Source of the DNA: JBBIRM01 sp964517975
GTDB lineage: Bacteria > Desulfobacterota > BSN033 > UBA1163
Direction of reading: 5' to 3'
DNA: 13,397 nucleotides
Assembly (NCBI GenBank): GCA_964517975.1
Contig: CAZFDM010000077.1
Coordinates: 1 to 13,397, forward strand
Positions 7,495 through 13,397 of the stretch are shown here, piece by piece. Under the pieces are notes generated by a model. The model was not told where the DNA came from, searched no databases, and saw only the letters and a list, made by a program, of their open reading frames with translations. A program made the translations under genes and the position numbers. Each line of letters begins with the position of its first letter. Within the stretch, counting starts at the first letter, position 1.

Positions 7495-8469
7495 ATGATT
7501 GATGTCTCTGTCGTCATTGTAAACTGGAATACCAAGGATTATCTTCTTGATTGTCTGGAGAGCCTTTTTTATACGGGAGAAGGATTCTCGAAGGAGGTCA
7601 TTGTGGTGGACAATGGGTCTCAGGATGGAAGTGTGGATGAACTGAAAAAATCCGTTCCATCTGTCCATCTCATTGAAAATAAGAGTAACTTAGGATTTGC
7701 AAAAGCGGTTAATCAGGGGCTTCGGAAGGCCTCCGGGAAGTACTTCCTACTCCTCAATCCAGATACTCGTTTAAAAGATGGTTCAATAGAAGAATTGTTC
7801 TCATTCATGGAAGAGCACCGAGAGGTTGCCGTCACCGGTCCCCAGCTCTTAAGCGGTGATGGTTCAAAGCAGAATTCCATCGCGAACTTTCCATCCTTGG
7901 CCACCGAACTCCTCAATAAGAGCCTGTTAAGATGGTTATTCCCTAAAAGGTATCCGGGTAAGGAGAAAGATTATTCAAATCCCAAAGAGGTTGATTCAGT
8001 GATTGGGGCCTGTTTGATGGTGAGACGAGAGGCGATTGAAAAGGTTGGCCTTTTGGATGAAGACTATTTCCTATTTCTTGAAGAGACGGATTGGTGCTAT
8101 CGAGTGAGAAAAGCGGGTTGGAAGGTAAATCATGTCCCACAGGCGAGAGTAATCCATTATCAAGGGAAGAGTGCTGAGAGAGAAAAGGCGAGGGCAAAAG
8201 TGGAGTATTATCGCTCCCGTTATATTTTCTTTAAGAAACATAGAGGTCTCTGGCAGTTGTTTATTCTTCGAGTTGGATTGGTAATCAAACTGCTATTCGA
8301 ATGCCTTTCTATGACGATGGTCTGTATCCTGACCGGTTTTACAGTAAGCAAATGGAGGAAAAGACTAAGAAATTATGCTTACCTATTGTGGTGGCATCTA
8401 AAAGGTTGTCCAGAAGGTATGGGACTAAAACCAGCGAGTCACGAATCACGGACACGGATCACGATTTAG
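7495..8469 (+). CDS. GT2 family glycosyltransferase (WbbL/rhamnosyltransferase-like)
   Basis: A 324-residue GT-A fold enzyme. VSVVIVNWNTKDYLLDCLESL (4-24) is the canonical nucleotide-binding start, VVDNGSQDGS (37-46) the UDP/dTDP-binding segment, and LLLNPDTRL (85-93) the DXD-equivalent. GACLMVRREA (171-180) and FLEETDWCYRVRKAGW (194-209) carry the likely catalytic-base region, and H221 follows in VIHYQGKS. A hydrophobic helix at about 254-282 suggests membrane association. Members often transfer rhamnose or a related deoxysugar in O-antigen synthesis. The start ATG follows an AT-rich 36-base gap with no clear Shine-Dalgarno sequence. The family-like end is about WHLKGCPEGMGL (300-311). The final 13 residues, KPASHESRTRITI, are largely encoded by a degenerate heptamer array, so the C-terminus looks secondarily extended. 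Confidence 0.92.
   Translation: MIDVSVVIVNWNTKDYLLDCLESLFYTGEGFSKEVIVVDNGSQDGSVDELKKSVPSVHLIENKSNLGFAKAVNQGLRKASGKYFLLLNPDTRLKDGSIEELFSFMEEHREVAVTGPQLLSGDGSKQNSIANFPSLATELLNKSLLRWLFPKRYPGKEKDYSNPKEVDSVIGACLMVRREAIEKVGLLDEDYFLFLEETDWCYRVRKAGWKVNHVPQARVIHYQGKSAEREKARAKVEYYRSRYIFFKKHRGLWQLFILRVGLVIKLLFECLSMTMVCILTGFTVSKWRKRLRNYAYLLWWHLKGCPEGMGLKPASHESRTRITI
8439..8465 (+). repeat. degenerate heptamer tandem repeat at the GT2 3' end
   Basis: Four successive units are TCACGAA, TCACGGA, CACGGA (one base short) and TCACGAT. A partial related unit (GAG before 8439) may precede them. The array lies in the last coding bases of the GT2 gene and ends two bases before its TAG. The region just upstream and the ribosome site just downstream do not share the pattern. 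Low-complexity array seen directly in sequence; its origin (slippage or insertion) is inferred. Confidence 0.7.
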
Positions 8470-8475
8470 AGGAGG
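8469..8475 (+). promoter_or_regulatory. ribosome binding site overlapping the GT2 stop codon
   Basis: GAGGAGG, whose first G is the last base of the GT2 stop codon, lies four bases before ATG 8480. It supports this start for the oxidoreductase and tight coupling to the preceding gene. Confidence 0.65.
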
Positions 8476-8479
8476 CTTT

Positions 8480-9484
8480 ATGGTCGGGATTGCGGTAGTT
8501 GGAGCAGGGGCTTGGGGGAAGAATCACATTCGAGTATTCTCTGAAATCCCCAATGTTAAACTGAAATACATATGTGACAGCGATCCCTCTAAATTATCGA
8601 TCCTCAAAAAATTATACCCACAAGTGAGCCTGGTTGAGGATCTGACTCCCATTCTCCAAGACTCGGAGGTTCAAGGGGTGGTCATTGCCTCGTCTGCTTC
8701 ATCTCATCATGCCTTATCCAGAGAGGTTCTTATGGCGGGTAAGGATGTATTGGTGGAAAAACCTATGGCTTTAAAAAGGGAAGATGCAGAGGAACTGGTA
8801 AGTCTATCAGAGAAGAGAAATGGAATCCTCATGGTGGGACATCTTTTAATCTATCATCCGGTGGTGGACCGATTAAAGGAGATGGTTCAATCAGGAGAGT
8901 TAGGAACAATTCACTATATTTATACTCAAAGGGTTAATCTCGGTGTGATTCGTCAGGACGAGAATGCCCTCTGGTCATTTGCCCCTCACGACCTTTCTGT
9001 CATCCTTTACCTTCTTGAGGAAAAACCCACCGTGGTTTCAGCCCATGGGGAGAGTTATATTCAGAAGGAGATTGAGGATGTTGTATTTTTAACTCTTCGA
9101 TTTCGGGATGGGAAGATGGCAAATATCCATATGAGCTGGCTTGATCCCCATAAGATCAGAAAGATTACGATAGTGGGCTCAAAGAAGATGGTTGTCTTTG
9201 ACGACATGGAGGCCTCTGAGAAATTGAAGATTTATGACAAAGGGGTGAAGAACCTATCTTACGATACCTATGGAGAATATCTCAGTTTAAGATTCGGCGA
9301 TATCACCATTCCAAGCATAAAGATGGTAGAACCTCTCAGGGTTGAGGCAGAGCATTTCATCCATTGTATAGAATCAAGAGGGAAACCAAAAACCGGAGGA
9401 GAGGATGGATTGGAGGTTGTAAGGATACTTGTTTCTGCTCAAGAATCTCTAAAAAATAAAGGTAGGCCTGTGAATTTATATTAG
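8480..9484 (+). CDS. wbpB: Gfo/Idh/MocA family NAD-dependent oxidoreductase, WbpB/WlbA-like sugar-nucleotide dehydrogenase
   Basis: A 334-residue cytoplasmic dehydrogenase. The N-terminal Rossmann fold begins IAVVGAGAWGKNH (4-16, GxGxxG), D33 in CDSD fits NAD preference, and EKPMAL (93-98) gives the catalytic Lys K94. The C-terminal Gfo/Idh/MocA sheet contains WSFAPHDLSVILYLL (165-179), where H170-D171 is the likely catalytic pair. It is followed directly by WbpD-like and WbpI-like genes. In that pathway WbpB/WlbA oxidises the 3-position of UDP-GlcNAc-uronate before transamination by WbpE. The family is broad, so the substrate call rests on the neighbours as much as on sequence. The WbpE-type aminotransferase that should follow is not in the window. 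The start is well supported by GAGGAGG four bases upstream. Confidence 0.85.
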   Translation: MVGIAVVGAGAWGKNHIRVFSEIPNVKLKYICDSDPSKLSILKKLYPQVSLVEDLTPILQDSEVQGVVIASSASSHHALSREVLMAGKDVLVEKPMALKREDAEELVSLSEKRNGILMVGHLLIYHPVVDRLKEMVQSGELGTIHYIYTQRVNLGVIRQDENALWSFAPHDLSVILYLLEEKPTVVSAHGESYIQKEIEDVVFLTLRFRDGKMANIHMSWLDPHKIRKITIVGSKKMVVFDDMEASEKLKIYDKGVKNLSYDTYGEYLSLRFGDITIPSIKMVEPLRVEAEHFIHCIESRGKPKTGGEDGLEVVRILVSAQESLKNKGRPVNLY

Positions 9485-9498
9485 AAAGGGAAAAGGGG

Positions 9499-10074
9499 AT
9501 GGGGATGGGCGGTTTTTTCATTCACCCCACAGCAGTAGTTGATGAACCAGTCGAAATTGGAGAAGGAACACAAATTTGGCATTTTACACACATTATGCCA
9601 AAGGCCAGGATTGGTAAGAACTGCATCATCGGCCAAAATGTTTTTATTGGGTCAGGGGTAATCTTGGGAGATAATGTAAAGGTCCAAAACAATGTCTCGA
9701 TTTATGAGGGGGTCGTTTTGGAGGACGGAGTCTTCTGCGGGCCTTCAATGGTCTTTACAAACGTCTTTAATCCCCGGAGTTTCATCTCGAGGAAAAAGGA
9801 ATTTCGAAATACACTGGTCCGAAAAGGGGCAACCATTGGAGCCAATGCCACTGTTGTCTGCGGGAATACCATTGGTCAATATGCCTTCATCGGGGCAGGG
9901 ACTGTAGTGACCAAAGATGTTCCGGATTATGCATTATTCTATGGGAATCCTGGAAAGGTAAAGGGTTGGGTTTGCCAATGCGCCGTGGAGATAACCTTTC
10001 GCTCTGGGAAGGCGATCTGCAAGGCCTGTGGAAAACAATACAGGAAAGACCGTTCAGGGATAAGGTTGGTCTAA
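9499..10074 (+). CDS. wbpD: hexapeptide N-acetyltransferase, WbpD/WlbB-like, with C-terminal Cys cluster
   Basis: A 191-residue left-handed beta-helix acetyltransferase. FIHPTAVVDEPVEIGEGTQI (7-26) and later turns (IGKNCIIGQNVFIGSG, VILGDNVKVQNNVSIY, ATIGANATVVCGNTIGQYAFIGAGTVV) build the helix. TNVFNPRSFISRKKEF (87-102) is the insertion loop typical of WbpD-type enzymes, and FYGNPGKVKGWV ends the fold. WbpD acetylates the 3-amino group of the UDP-linked 2-acetamido-3-amino-glucuronate. Residues 159-177 form CQC...CKAC (C159, C161, C174, C177), a small zinc-ribbon-like tail beyond the helix. I recall similar tails in relatives, but not in the minimal enzymes. The start is ATG 9499 or ATG 9505 (two residues shorter); AAAGGG and AAAAGGGG runs lie upstream of both. 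Confidence 0.9.
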   Translation: MGMGGFFIHPTAVVDEPVEIGEGTQIWHFTHIMPKARIGKNCIIGQNVFIGSGVILGDNVKVQNNVSIYEGVVLEDGVFCGPSMVFTNVFNPRSFISRKKEFRNTLVRKGATIGANATVVCGNTIGQYAFIGAGTVVTKDVPDYALFYGNPGKVKGWVCQCAVEITFRSGKAICKACGKQYRKDRSGIRLV

Positions 10075-10095
10075 AAAGGGGACAGGCTACTTTTT
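10073..10095 (+). repeat. REP-like or dispersed short repeat between the wbpD-like and wbpI-like genes
   Basis: A 23-base element flanked by short inverted ends: AAAAAG (10073-10078), core GGGACAGGCTA, CTTTTT (10090-10095). It overlaps the wbpD-like stop codon and fills most of the gap to the next ribosome site. From memory this word resembles repeats scattered through some environmental genomes, often near IS200-like/REP transposases. That resemblance is recalled, not searched, and no transposase is visible here. Confidence 0.4.
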
Positions 10096-10112
10096 GAGGG
10101 AAGAATAGAAAA

Positions 10113-11264
10113 ATGAAGATTGCTACCATTGTTGGAGCAAGGCCTCAATTTATTAAGGCCAGTTCAGTCAGCCGAGCCATTAAAAAATTTAATAAAATGG
10201 AGAGAGTGATTCAAGAGATTTTAATCCATACAGGCCAGCATTACGACTACTGGATGGATCAGGTTTTTTTCGAAGAACTTGGGCTTCCAAAACCCAAATA
10301 TCATTTAGGGGTAGGTTCTGCTTCTCATGCCCGACAAACTGCAATGATTCTCGAGAGAGTTGAAAGGGTTTTAGAAAAGGAGAGACCAAATGTGACCCTT
10401 GTATATGGGGATACTAATTCGACATTGGCTGGGGCATTGGCCTCTGCTAAACTGAATATTCCTGTAGCCCACGTAGAAGCAGGATTGAGGAGCCATAATC
10501 GAGTGATGGCTGAAGAGATCAATCGAATCCTTACCGATCATCTCTCCACTTTTCTTTTTTGTCCGACCAACCAGGCGGTTAAGAATTTAAAAAACGAGGG
10601 AATCACGAATACCAAAGATAGGTTTGTTAAGAATGTTGGCGATGTGATGTATGATTCAATCCTTTACTACACTAAAATAGCCGAAAACAAGTCGACTATC
10701 ATTAAAGATTTGGGATTTGACACGAAACAAGAATCACGTGTCATGAATTACTACTTAGCCACCGTTCACCGGGCTGAAAACACCGATGATCCTAAGAGGC
10801 TAAAATCTATTCTTAAAGGCCTGAATGAAATTGGAAGAAAGACTCCGGTTATCCTTCCCATCCATCCACGGACAAAAAAAATGATTAAGGCCTTTGGCCT
10901 TTTTTCTTTAACCAAAAGCCTCTGCCTGATTGAGCCGGTTTCTTATCTTGATATGCTCAAGTTAGAAATGAATGCAAAACTCATCCTGACCGACTCCGGA
11001 GGGGTCCAGAAAGAGGCCTACTGGTTCAGAGTTCCTTGTTTAACCTTAAGGGAAGAGACAGAATGGATGGAGACCGTTCAAAGTGGGTGGAATCTATTAG
11101 TCGGCTCAGAGGTAAAAAGGATTATTGAAGGGGTTCGCAAAATGAGTGAAAGGAGATTCCAGAGGAAAAGGAAGGGTAATTTTGGTCAGGGTAGGGCAGG
11201 GGAGAAAATCGTCCTGTGGCTATTACGTCCTTCTCTTAAGAGAATTGGGGAGTATAAACTCTAA
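10113..11264 (+). CDS. wbpI: non-hydrolysing UDP-N-acetylglucosamine 2-epimerase family, WbpI-like
   Basis: A 383-residue GT-B-like epimerase. VGARPQFIKASSVS (7-20), HTGQHYDYWMDQVFFEELG (39-57), VYGDTNSTLAGALASAK (97-113), VAHVEAGLRSHN (118-129), TVHRAEN (217-223), DSGGVQKEAYW (294-304) and LREETEWMETV (312-322) are all family signatures. The expected catalytic residues are D100, E122, E134/E135 and H219 by analogy with WecB. DTNSTLAGAL and PVAHVEAGLRS match the WbpI/CapG group rather than E. coli WecB. WbpI converts UDP-GlcNAc(3NAc)A to UDP-ManNAc(3NAc)A, which fits its two upstream neighbours. The usual Pro of the MPEEINR motif is Ala here (MAEEINR, 132-138). The ribosome site GAGGGAAG (10096-10103) supports the ATG. 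Confidence 0.93.
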   Translation: MKIATIVGARPQFIKASSVSRAIKKFNKMERVIQEILIHTGQHYDYWMDQVFFEELGLPKPKYHLGVGSASHARQTAMILERVERVLEKERPNVTLVYGDTNSTLAGALASAKLNIPVAHVEAGLRSHNRVMAEEINRILTDHLSTFLFCPTNQAVKNLKNEGITNTKDRFVKNVGDVMYDSILYYTKIAENKSTIIKDLGFDTKQESRVMNYYLATVHRAENTDDPKRLKSILKGLNEIGRKTPVILPIHPRTKKMIKAFGLFSLTKSLCLIEPVSYLDMLKLEMNAKLILTDSGGVQKEAYWFRVPCLTLREETEWMETVQSGWNLLVGSEVKRIIEGVRKMSERRFQRKRKGNFGQGRAGEKIVLWLLRPSLKRIGEYKL

Positions 11265-12341
11265 ATGGAAAAGAAGGGCGAAAGTAAGTGTTGGAGAGTT
11301 CGGGATGGAAATGAGGAAGACTTAGAAGGGATTCTTTCCCTTAGAAGAATTGTTTTTGGTGAGGTCGAAAAGGATAAGCAGGATCCCAGGTTCTGGAGGT
11401 GGGAATTTTTAGACGGGCCGGATGGAAGGGCATTGATTTATCTTGTAGAAGATAAGGACAAGATCATTGCTCACTTTGCAGATATTCCAAGGCGTTTTTC
11501 AGTTAATGGAGAATCCATTTTAGGAACTCTGTCGCTCGATTTAATGGTTCACCCGGATTATCGCAGACAAGGTATATTTTTAGAATTAGGAAATTACGCT
11601 GTTCGGAGGGTTAAAAAGGAAAATGGATATTTTATGACCGCCTATCCAATTCGCCTAGAGACCATTCAGGGTCTTAAAAAGATTGGATGGGAAGAGGTAG
11701 TAGAACTCCCTGTCCTGGTTTATCCCATAAAATTTAACAACATTTTAAACCATTACCTTCATTTTCAACCTCTCAGTGCGATGGCCGGGTTGATCACAAA
11801 AATTTTTTATATCCTTTTCTTTTCAAAAAAAAGAAAAATGAGATCCGAGGGAATTGAAATCGAAAAAATATCCCAATGGGATATTCAATTTGAGCATTTT
11901 TTGAAAAAAATCCTCTCCCTGAATCAAATCATGGGAATCCGCGATCAGGCCTTTTTCACATGGCGTTATTTTCGACATCCCACACGAACTTACACCATTT
12001 ACCGGGCAATAGAGAGAGGGGAGATGAAAGGGTATATCATCCTCCGAAAGGTGGACCTTCTTGGATTTAATAGTGCAGTGATTGTGGATTTGTTGGCACT
12101 GGAAGAAGAAGTCTTAAGGGTCTTGGTGGAGAGAGGGATGGAATACAGCCGAAGGGAAGGGGTTGATTTAATTGGTTTCATGGTTCCCAGAGTTCATCCT
12201 TATTATCAATGGTTGAGACGATGCGGATTTATTCCGAGTTTTAAAACTTTTTTGTTTATGATCTATTCCCACGAAAACAGGAAGATCCTTTTTGACCCCC
12301 AAAAATGGTATGTAAACTGGGGGGATACCGACGTTATATAA
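11265..12341 (+). CDS. GNAT family N-acetyltransferase-like protein, probably two GNAT halves
   Basis: A 358-residue protein. The N-terminal half (about 9-150) is a recognisable GNAT domain: RDGNEEDLEGILSLRRIVFG opens the fold and LDLMVHPDYRRQGIFLELGN (91-110) is motif A with the acetyl-CoA-binding RRQGI turn. The C-terminal half (about 195-345) has a weaker GNAT-like pattern, IRDQAFFTWRYFRHP followed by YIILRK, VIVDLLAL and YYQWLRRCGF. This suggests a duplicated arrangement like that of FemAB/Eis-type proteins. The closing WYVNWGDTDV recalls, from memory, GNAT proteins in other polysaccharide loci. Substrate unknown; an amino sugar or aminoacyl group on the glycan is plausible. The ATG directly follows the previous stop with no gap, and the nearest purine run (GGGGAG, 11247-11252) is rather far, so translation probably depends on coupling. 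Confidence 0.8.
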   Translation: MEKKGESKCWRVRDGNEEDLEGILSLRRIVFGEVEKDKQDPRFWRWEFLDGPDGRALIYLVEDKDKIIAHFADIPRRFSVNGESILGTLSLDLMVHPDYRRQGIFLELGNYAVRRVKKENGYFMTAYPIRLETIQGLKKIGWEEVVELPVLVYPIKFNNILNHYLHFQPLSAMAGLITKIFYILFFSKKRKMRSEGIEIEKISQWDIQFEHFLKKILSLNQIMGIRDQAFFTWRYFRHPTRTYTIYRAIERGEMKGYIILRKVDLLGFNSAVIVDLLALEEEVLRVLVERGMEYSRREGVDLIGFMVPRVHPYYQWLRRCGFIPSFKTFLFMIYSHENRKILFDPQKWYVNWGDTDVI

Positions 12342-12343
12342 AT

Positions 12344-13051
12344 ATGAAACATAAAGATTTCTTCGAGCAGGTTTCTAAAAAATATGGCGATATTATTAAG
12401 GCCAGGGGATCAAAAGAGGAGTTAGGTCAATGGATTAAACCCCGGATGGGGCCAAAAGTCCTTGATATTGGTTGTGGGGGCGTTCGAGATTTTGTGTCAC
12501 CCAACACCCAGCAATATATAGGCTTTGATTTTTCGCTCTCAATGTTAAAAAAAGGCGACCCGAGCATTCAAAAGATATGTGGCAATGCCCTCACCCCCCC
12601 TTTTAAGAAGGAAATCTTTGACACCCTTTTTTACCGAAGCCTTCTCCATCACTTAACTGGGAAGAAGATCAAAGAGACGGAGGGTCAAGTAAAACATGCT
12701 TTAATGGAGGGTTGGAATCTCTTGAAGGAGAATGGGAACCTTATGGTCGTTGAGCCTTGTATTTCTCGATGGCTGGAAAAGATAGAAAGAATATTTTATT
12801 TTTTTGTAAAAATTTTTTGCACGTTAACAAAACAACCAGAAATCTTAATATTTTCTTCCGACAGGCTGAAAGAGATATTGATGGAATGTGGGTATAATAA
12901 CATTTCTATCCTTCAGGTAAGGGAAGGCAGAAAGAAATGGCGTTTGGTTTCACCTATCATTGGTTTACCAAGATTGAAGATCCCTTTGGGGCTTTTGCCG
13001 GTGTGTCAGGTCGTATTGGAGGCTAAAAAGGGTGCTAAGCAGGCGAGCTAA
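12344..13051 (+). CDS. class I SAM-dependent methyltransferase
   Basis: A 235-residue methyltransferase, second in the operon and not a close copy of the one at 6077. Motif I is VLDIGCGG (39-46), followed by YIGFDFSLSMLKKG (58-71) with the ribose-binding acidic D62. GNALTPPFKKEIFDTLFYRSLLHH (from 80) forms motifs II/III, and LLKENGNLMVVEPC (126-139) precedes the cap. A hydrophobic stretch FYFFVKIFCTL (151-161) may contact membrane. I chose ATG 12344 because the conserved fold begins there. An in-frame ATG at 12305 would add 13 residues that are merely an out-of-frame reading of the GNAT gene's end. Neither start has a good ribosome site, which fits coupling to the GNAT gene two bases upstream. 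A C7 run lies at 12594-12600. Confidence 0.87.
   Translation: MKHKDFFEQVSKKYGDIIKARGSKEELGQWIKPRMGPKVLDIGCGGVRDFVSPNTQQYIGFDFSLSMLKKGDPSIQKICGNALTPPFKKEIFDTLFYRSLLHHLTGKKIKETEGQVKHALMEGWNLLKENGNLMVVEPCISRWLEKIERIFYFFVKIFCTLTKQPEILIFSSDRLKEILMECGYNNISILQVREGRKKWRLVSPIIGLPRLKIPLGLLPVCQVVLEAKKGAKQAS
13018..13022 (+). promoter_or_regulatory. ribosome binding site for the last gene
   Basis: GGAGG inside the end of the methyltransferase gene, nine bases before GTG 13032. It decides the GTG start of the downstream membrane protein. Confidence 0.6.
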
Positions 13052-13397
13052 GGCAATAGGGCAGTGGATATTCCTTGGAGTTTGTTTATTAGTATTGGTC
13101 TTAATTGGAGATTTTTCAGAGATTTTTCGTCTGCCAACGATTAATTGGCTTTTTATCTTTTTTGTCTTTCTCAATACAGTCGGTTTCACCCTCATTCACA
13201 ATCTCCGCTGGACTTCTATTGTAAGGGAGATTTCGACTGGTTCAAAGGGATCAAAGATAAATTTTTTCCTCTATTATCAATGGCTTTTAAATAGTTATGT
13301 GGTTGGGACTCTGATTCCCAGCGATATCAGCCTTGCGGGTGTAAGAACTTATTATATGAATAGATCTAAAACCTTTATGCTTCCTGTTGCATTATTT
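13032..13397 (+). CDS. LPG_synthase_TM / UPF0104 flippase-like membrane protein, 3' partial
   Basis: The first 122 residues of an integral membrane protein cut by the right edge. The frame is open from 12978 and the only reasonable start is GTG 13032, preceded by GGAGG. The gene thus overlaps the methyltransferase by 20 bases. Membrane segments are visible at about 12-27 (IFLGVCLLVLVLIG) and 39-56 (WLFIFFVFLNTVGF). YQWLLNSYVVGTLIPSDISLAGVRTYYM (from 80) is the signature of the lysylphosphatidylglycerol-synthase transmembrane family (PF03706), where a NxxLPxxxxGxxxR pattern is typical. Such proteins sit in many polysaccharide loci and are proposed lipid or glycolipid translocators. Whether a C-terminal catalytic domain follows cannot be seen here. 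Confidence 0.82.
   Translation, partial: MLSRRAKAIGQWIFLGVCLLVLVLIGDFSEIFRLPTINWLFIFFVFLNTVGFTLIHNLRWTSIVREISTGSKGSKINFFLYYQWLLNSYVVGTLIPSDISLAGVRTYYMNRSKTFMLPVALF

Noticed and set aside
12305..12343. Upstream in-frame ATG start for the second methyltransferase
   Set aside because: The added 13 residues come from an alternate reading of the GNAT gene's 3' end and precede the conserved fold. ATG 12344 fits the domain boundary better.

Overview
The window is a continuous stretch of a surface-polysaccharide (O-antigen, capsule or exopolysaccharide) biosynthesis locus. All fourteen genes lie on the + strand. The first is cut by the left edge and the last by the right edge. Gaps are at most about 40 bases, several neighbours overlap by 4 to 20 bases, and I see no convincing internal promoter or terminator, so it reads as one long operon. 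I saw no tRNA, rRNA, CRISPR array or transposase gene. By eye the base composition is mid-40s percent GC. Strong AGGAGG-type ribosome sites, LPS-kinase-like folds and an AlgI-type acylation pair suggest a Gram-negative bacterium. Nothing here fixes the phylum.

Layout, left to right. (1) Two tandem paralogous GT-B glycosyltransferases (1-978 partial; 1021-2016). (2) A polysaccharide O-acylation pair: an MBOAT membrane acyltransferase (2035-3498) and a membrane-anchored SGNH-type protein (3511-4467). (3) A 540-residue protein with two complete LPS-kinase-like (WaaP/InaA/KdkA) folds (4464-6086), overlapping a class I methyltransferase (6077-6835). (4) A CatB-like hexapeptide acetyltransferase (6832-7458) and a GT2 glycosyltransferase (7495-8469). 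(5) A sugar-nucleotide trio resembling WbpB-WbpD-WbpI (8480-11264), pointing to a 2,3-diacetamido-2,3-dideoxy-hexuronic acid. (6) A GNAT protein (11265-12341), a second methyltransferase (12344-13051) and the start of an LPG_synthase_TM/flippase-like membrane protein (13032-end).

Working model (inference): the trio makes a di-N-acetylated uronic acid nucleotide, although the WbpA- and WbpE-type steps are not encoded here. At least three glycosyltransferases build the glycan. It is then heavily decorated by O-acylation, soluble acetyl transfer, methylation and probably phosphorylation. The most unusual element is the tandem-kinase gene, translationally coupled to a methyltransferase. This resembles, in split form, the kinase/methyltransferase logic of the O-antigen chain terminator WbdD.

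Two short repeat-like sequences mark insertion or slippage within the operon: a degenerate heptamer array that encodes the C-terminal tail of the GT2 protein (8439-8465), and a 23-base A5G...CT5 element between the wbpD-like stop codon and the wbpI-like ribosome site (10073-10095).
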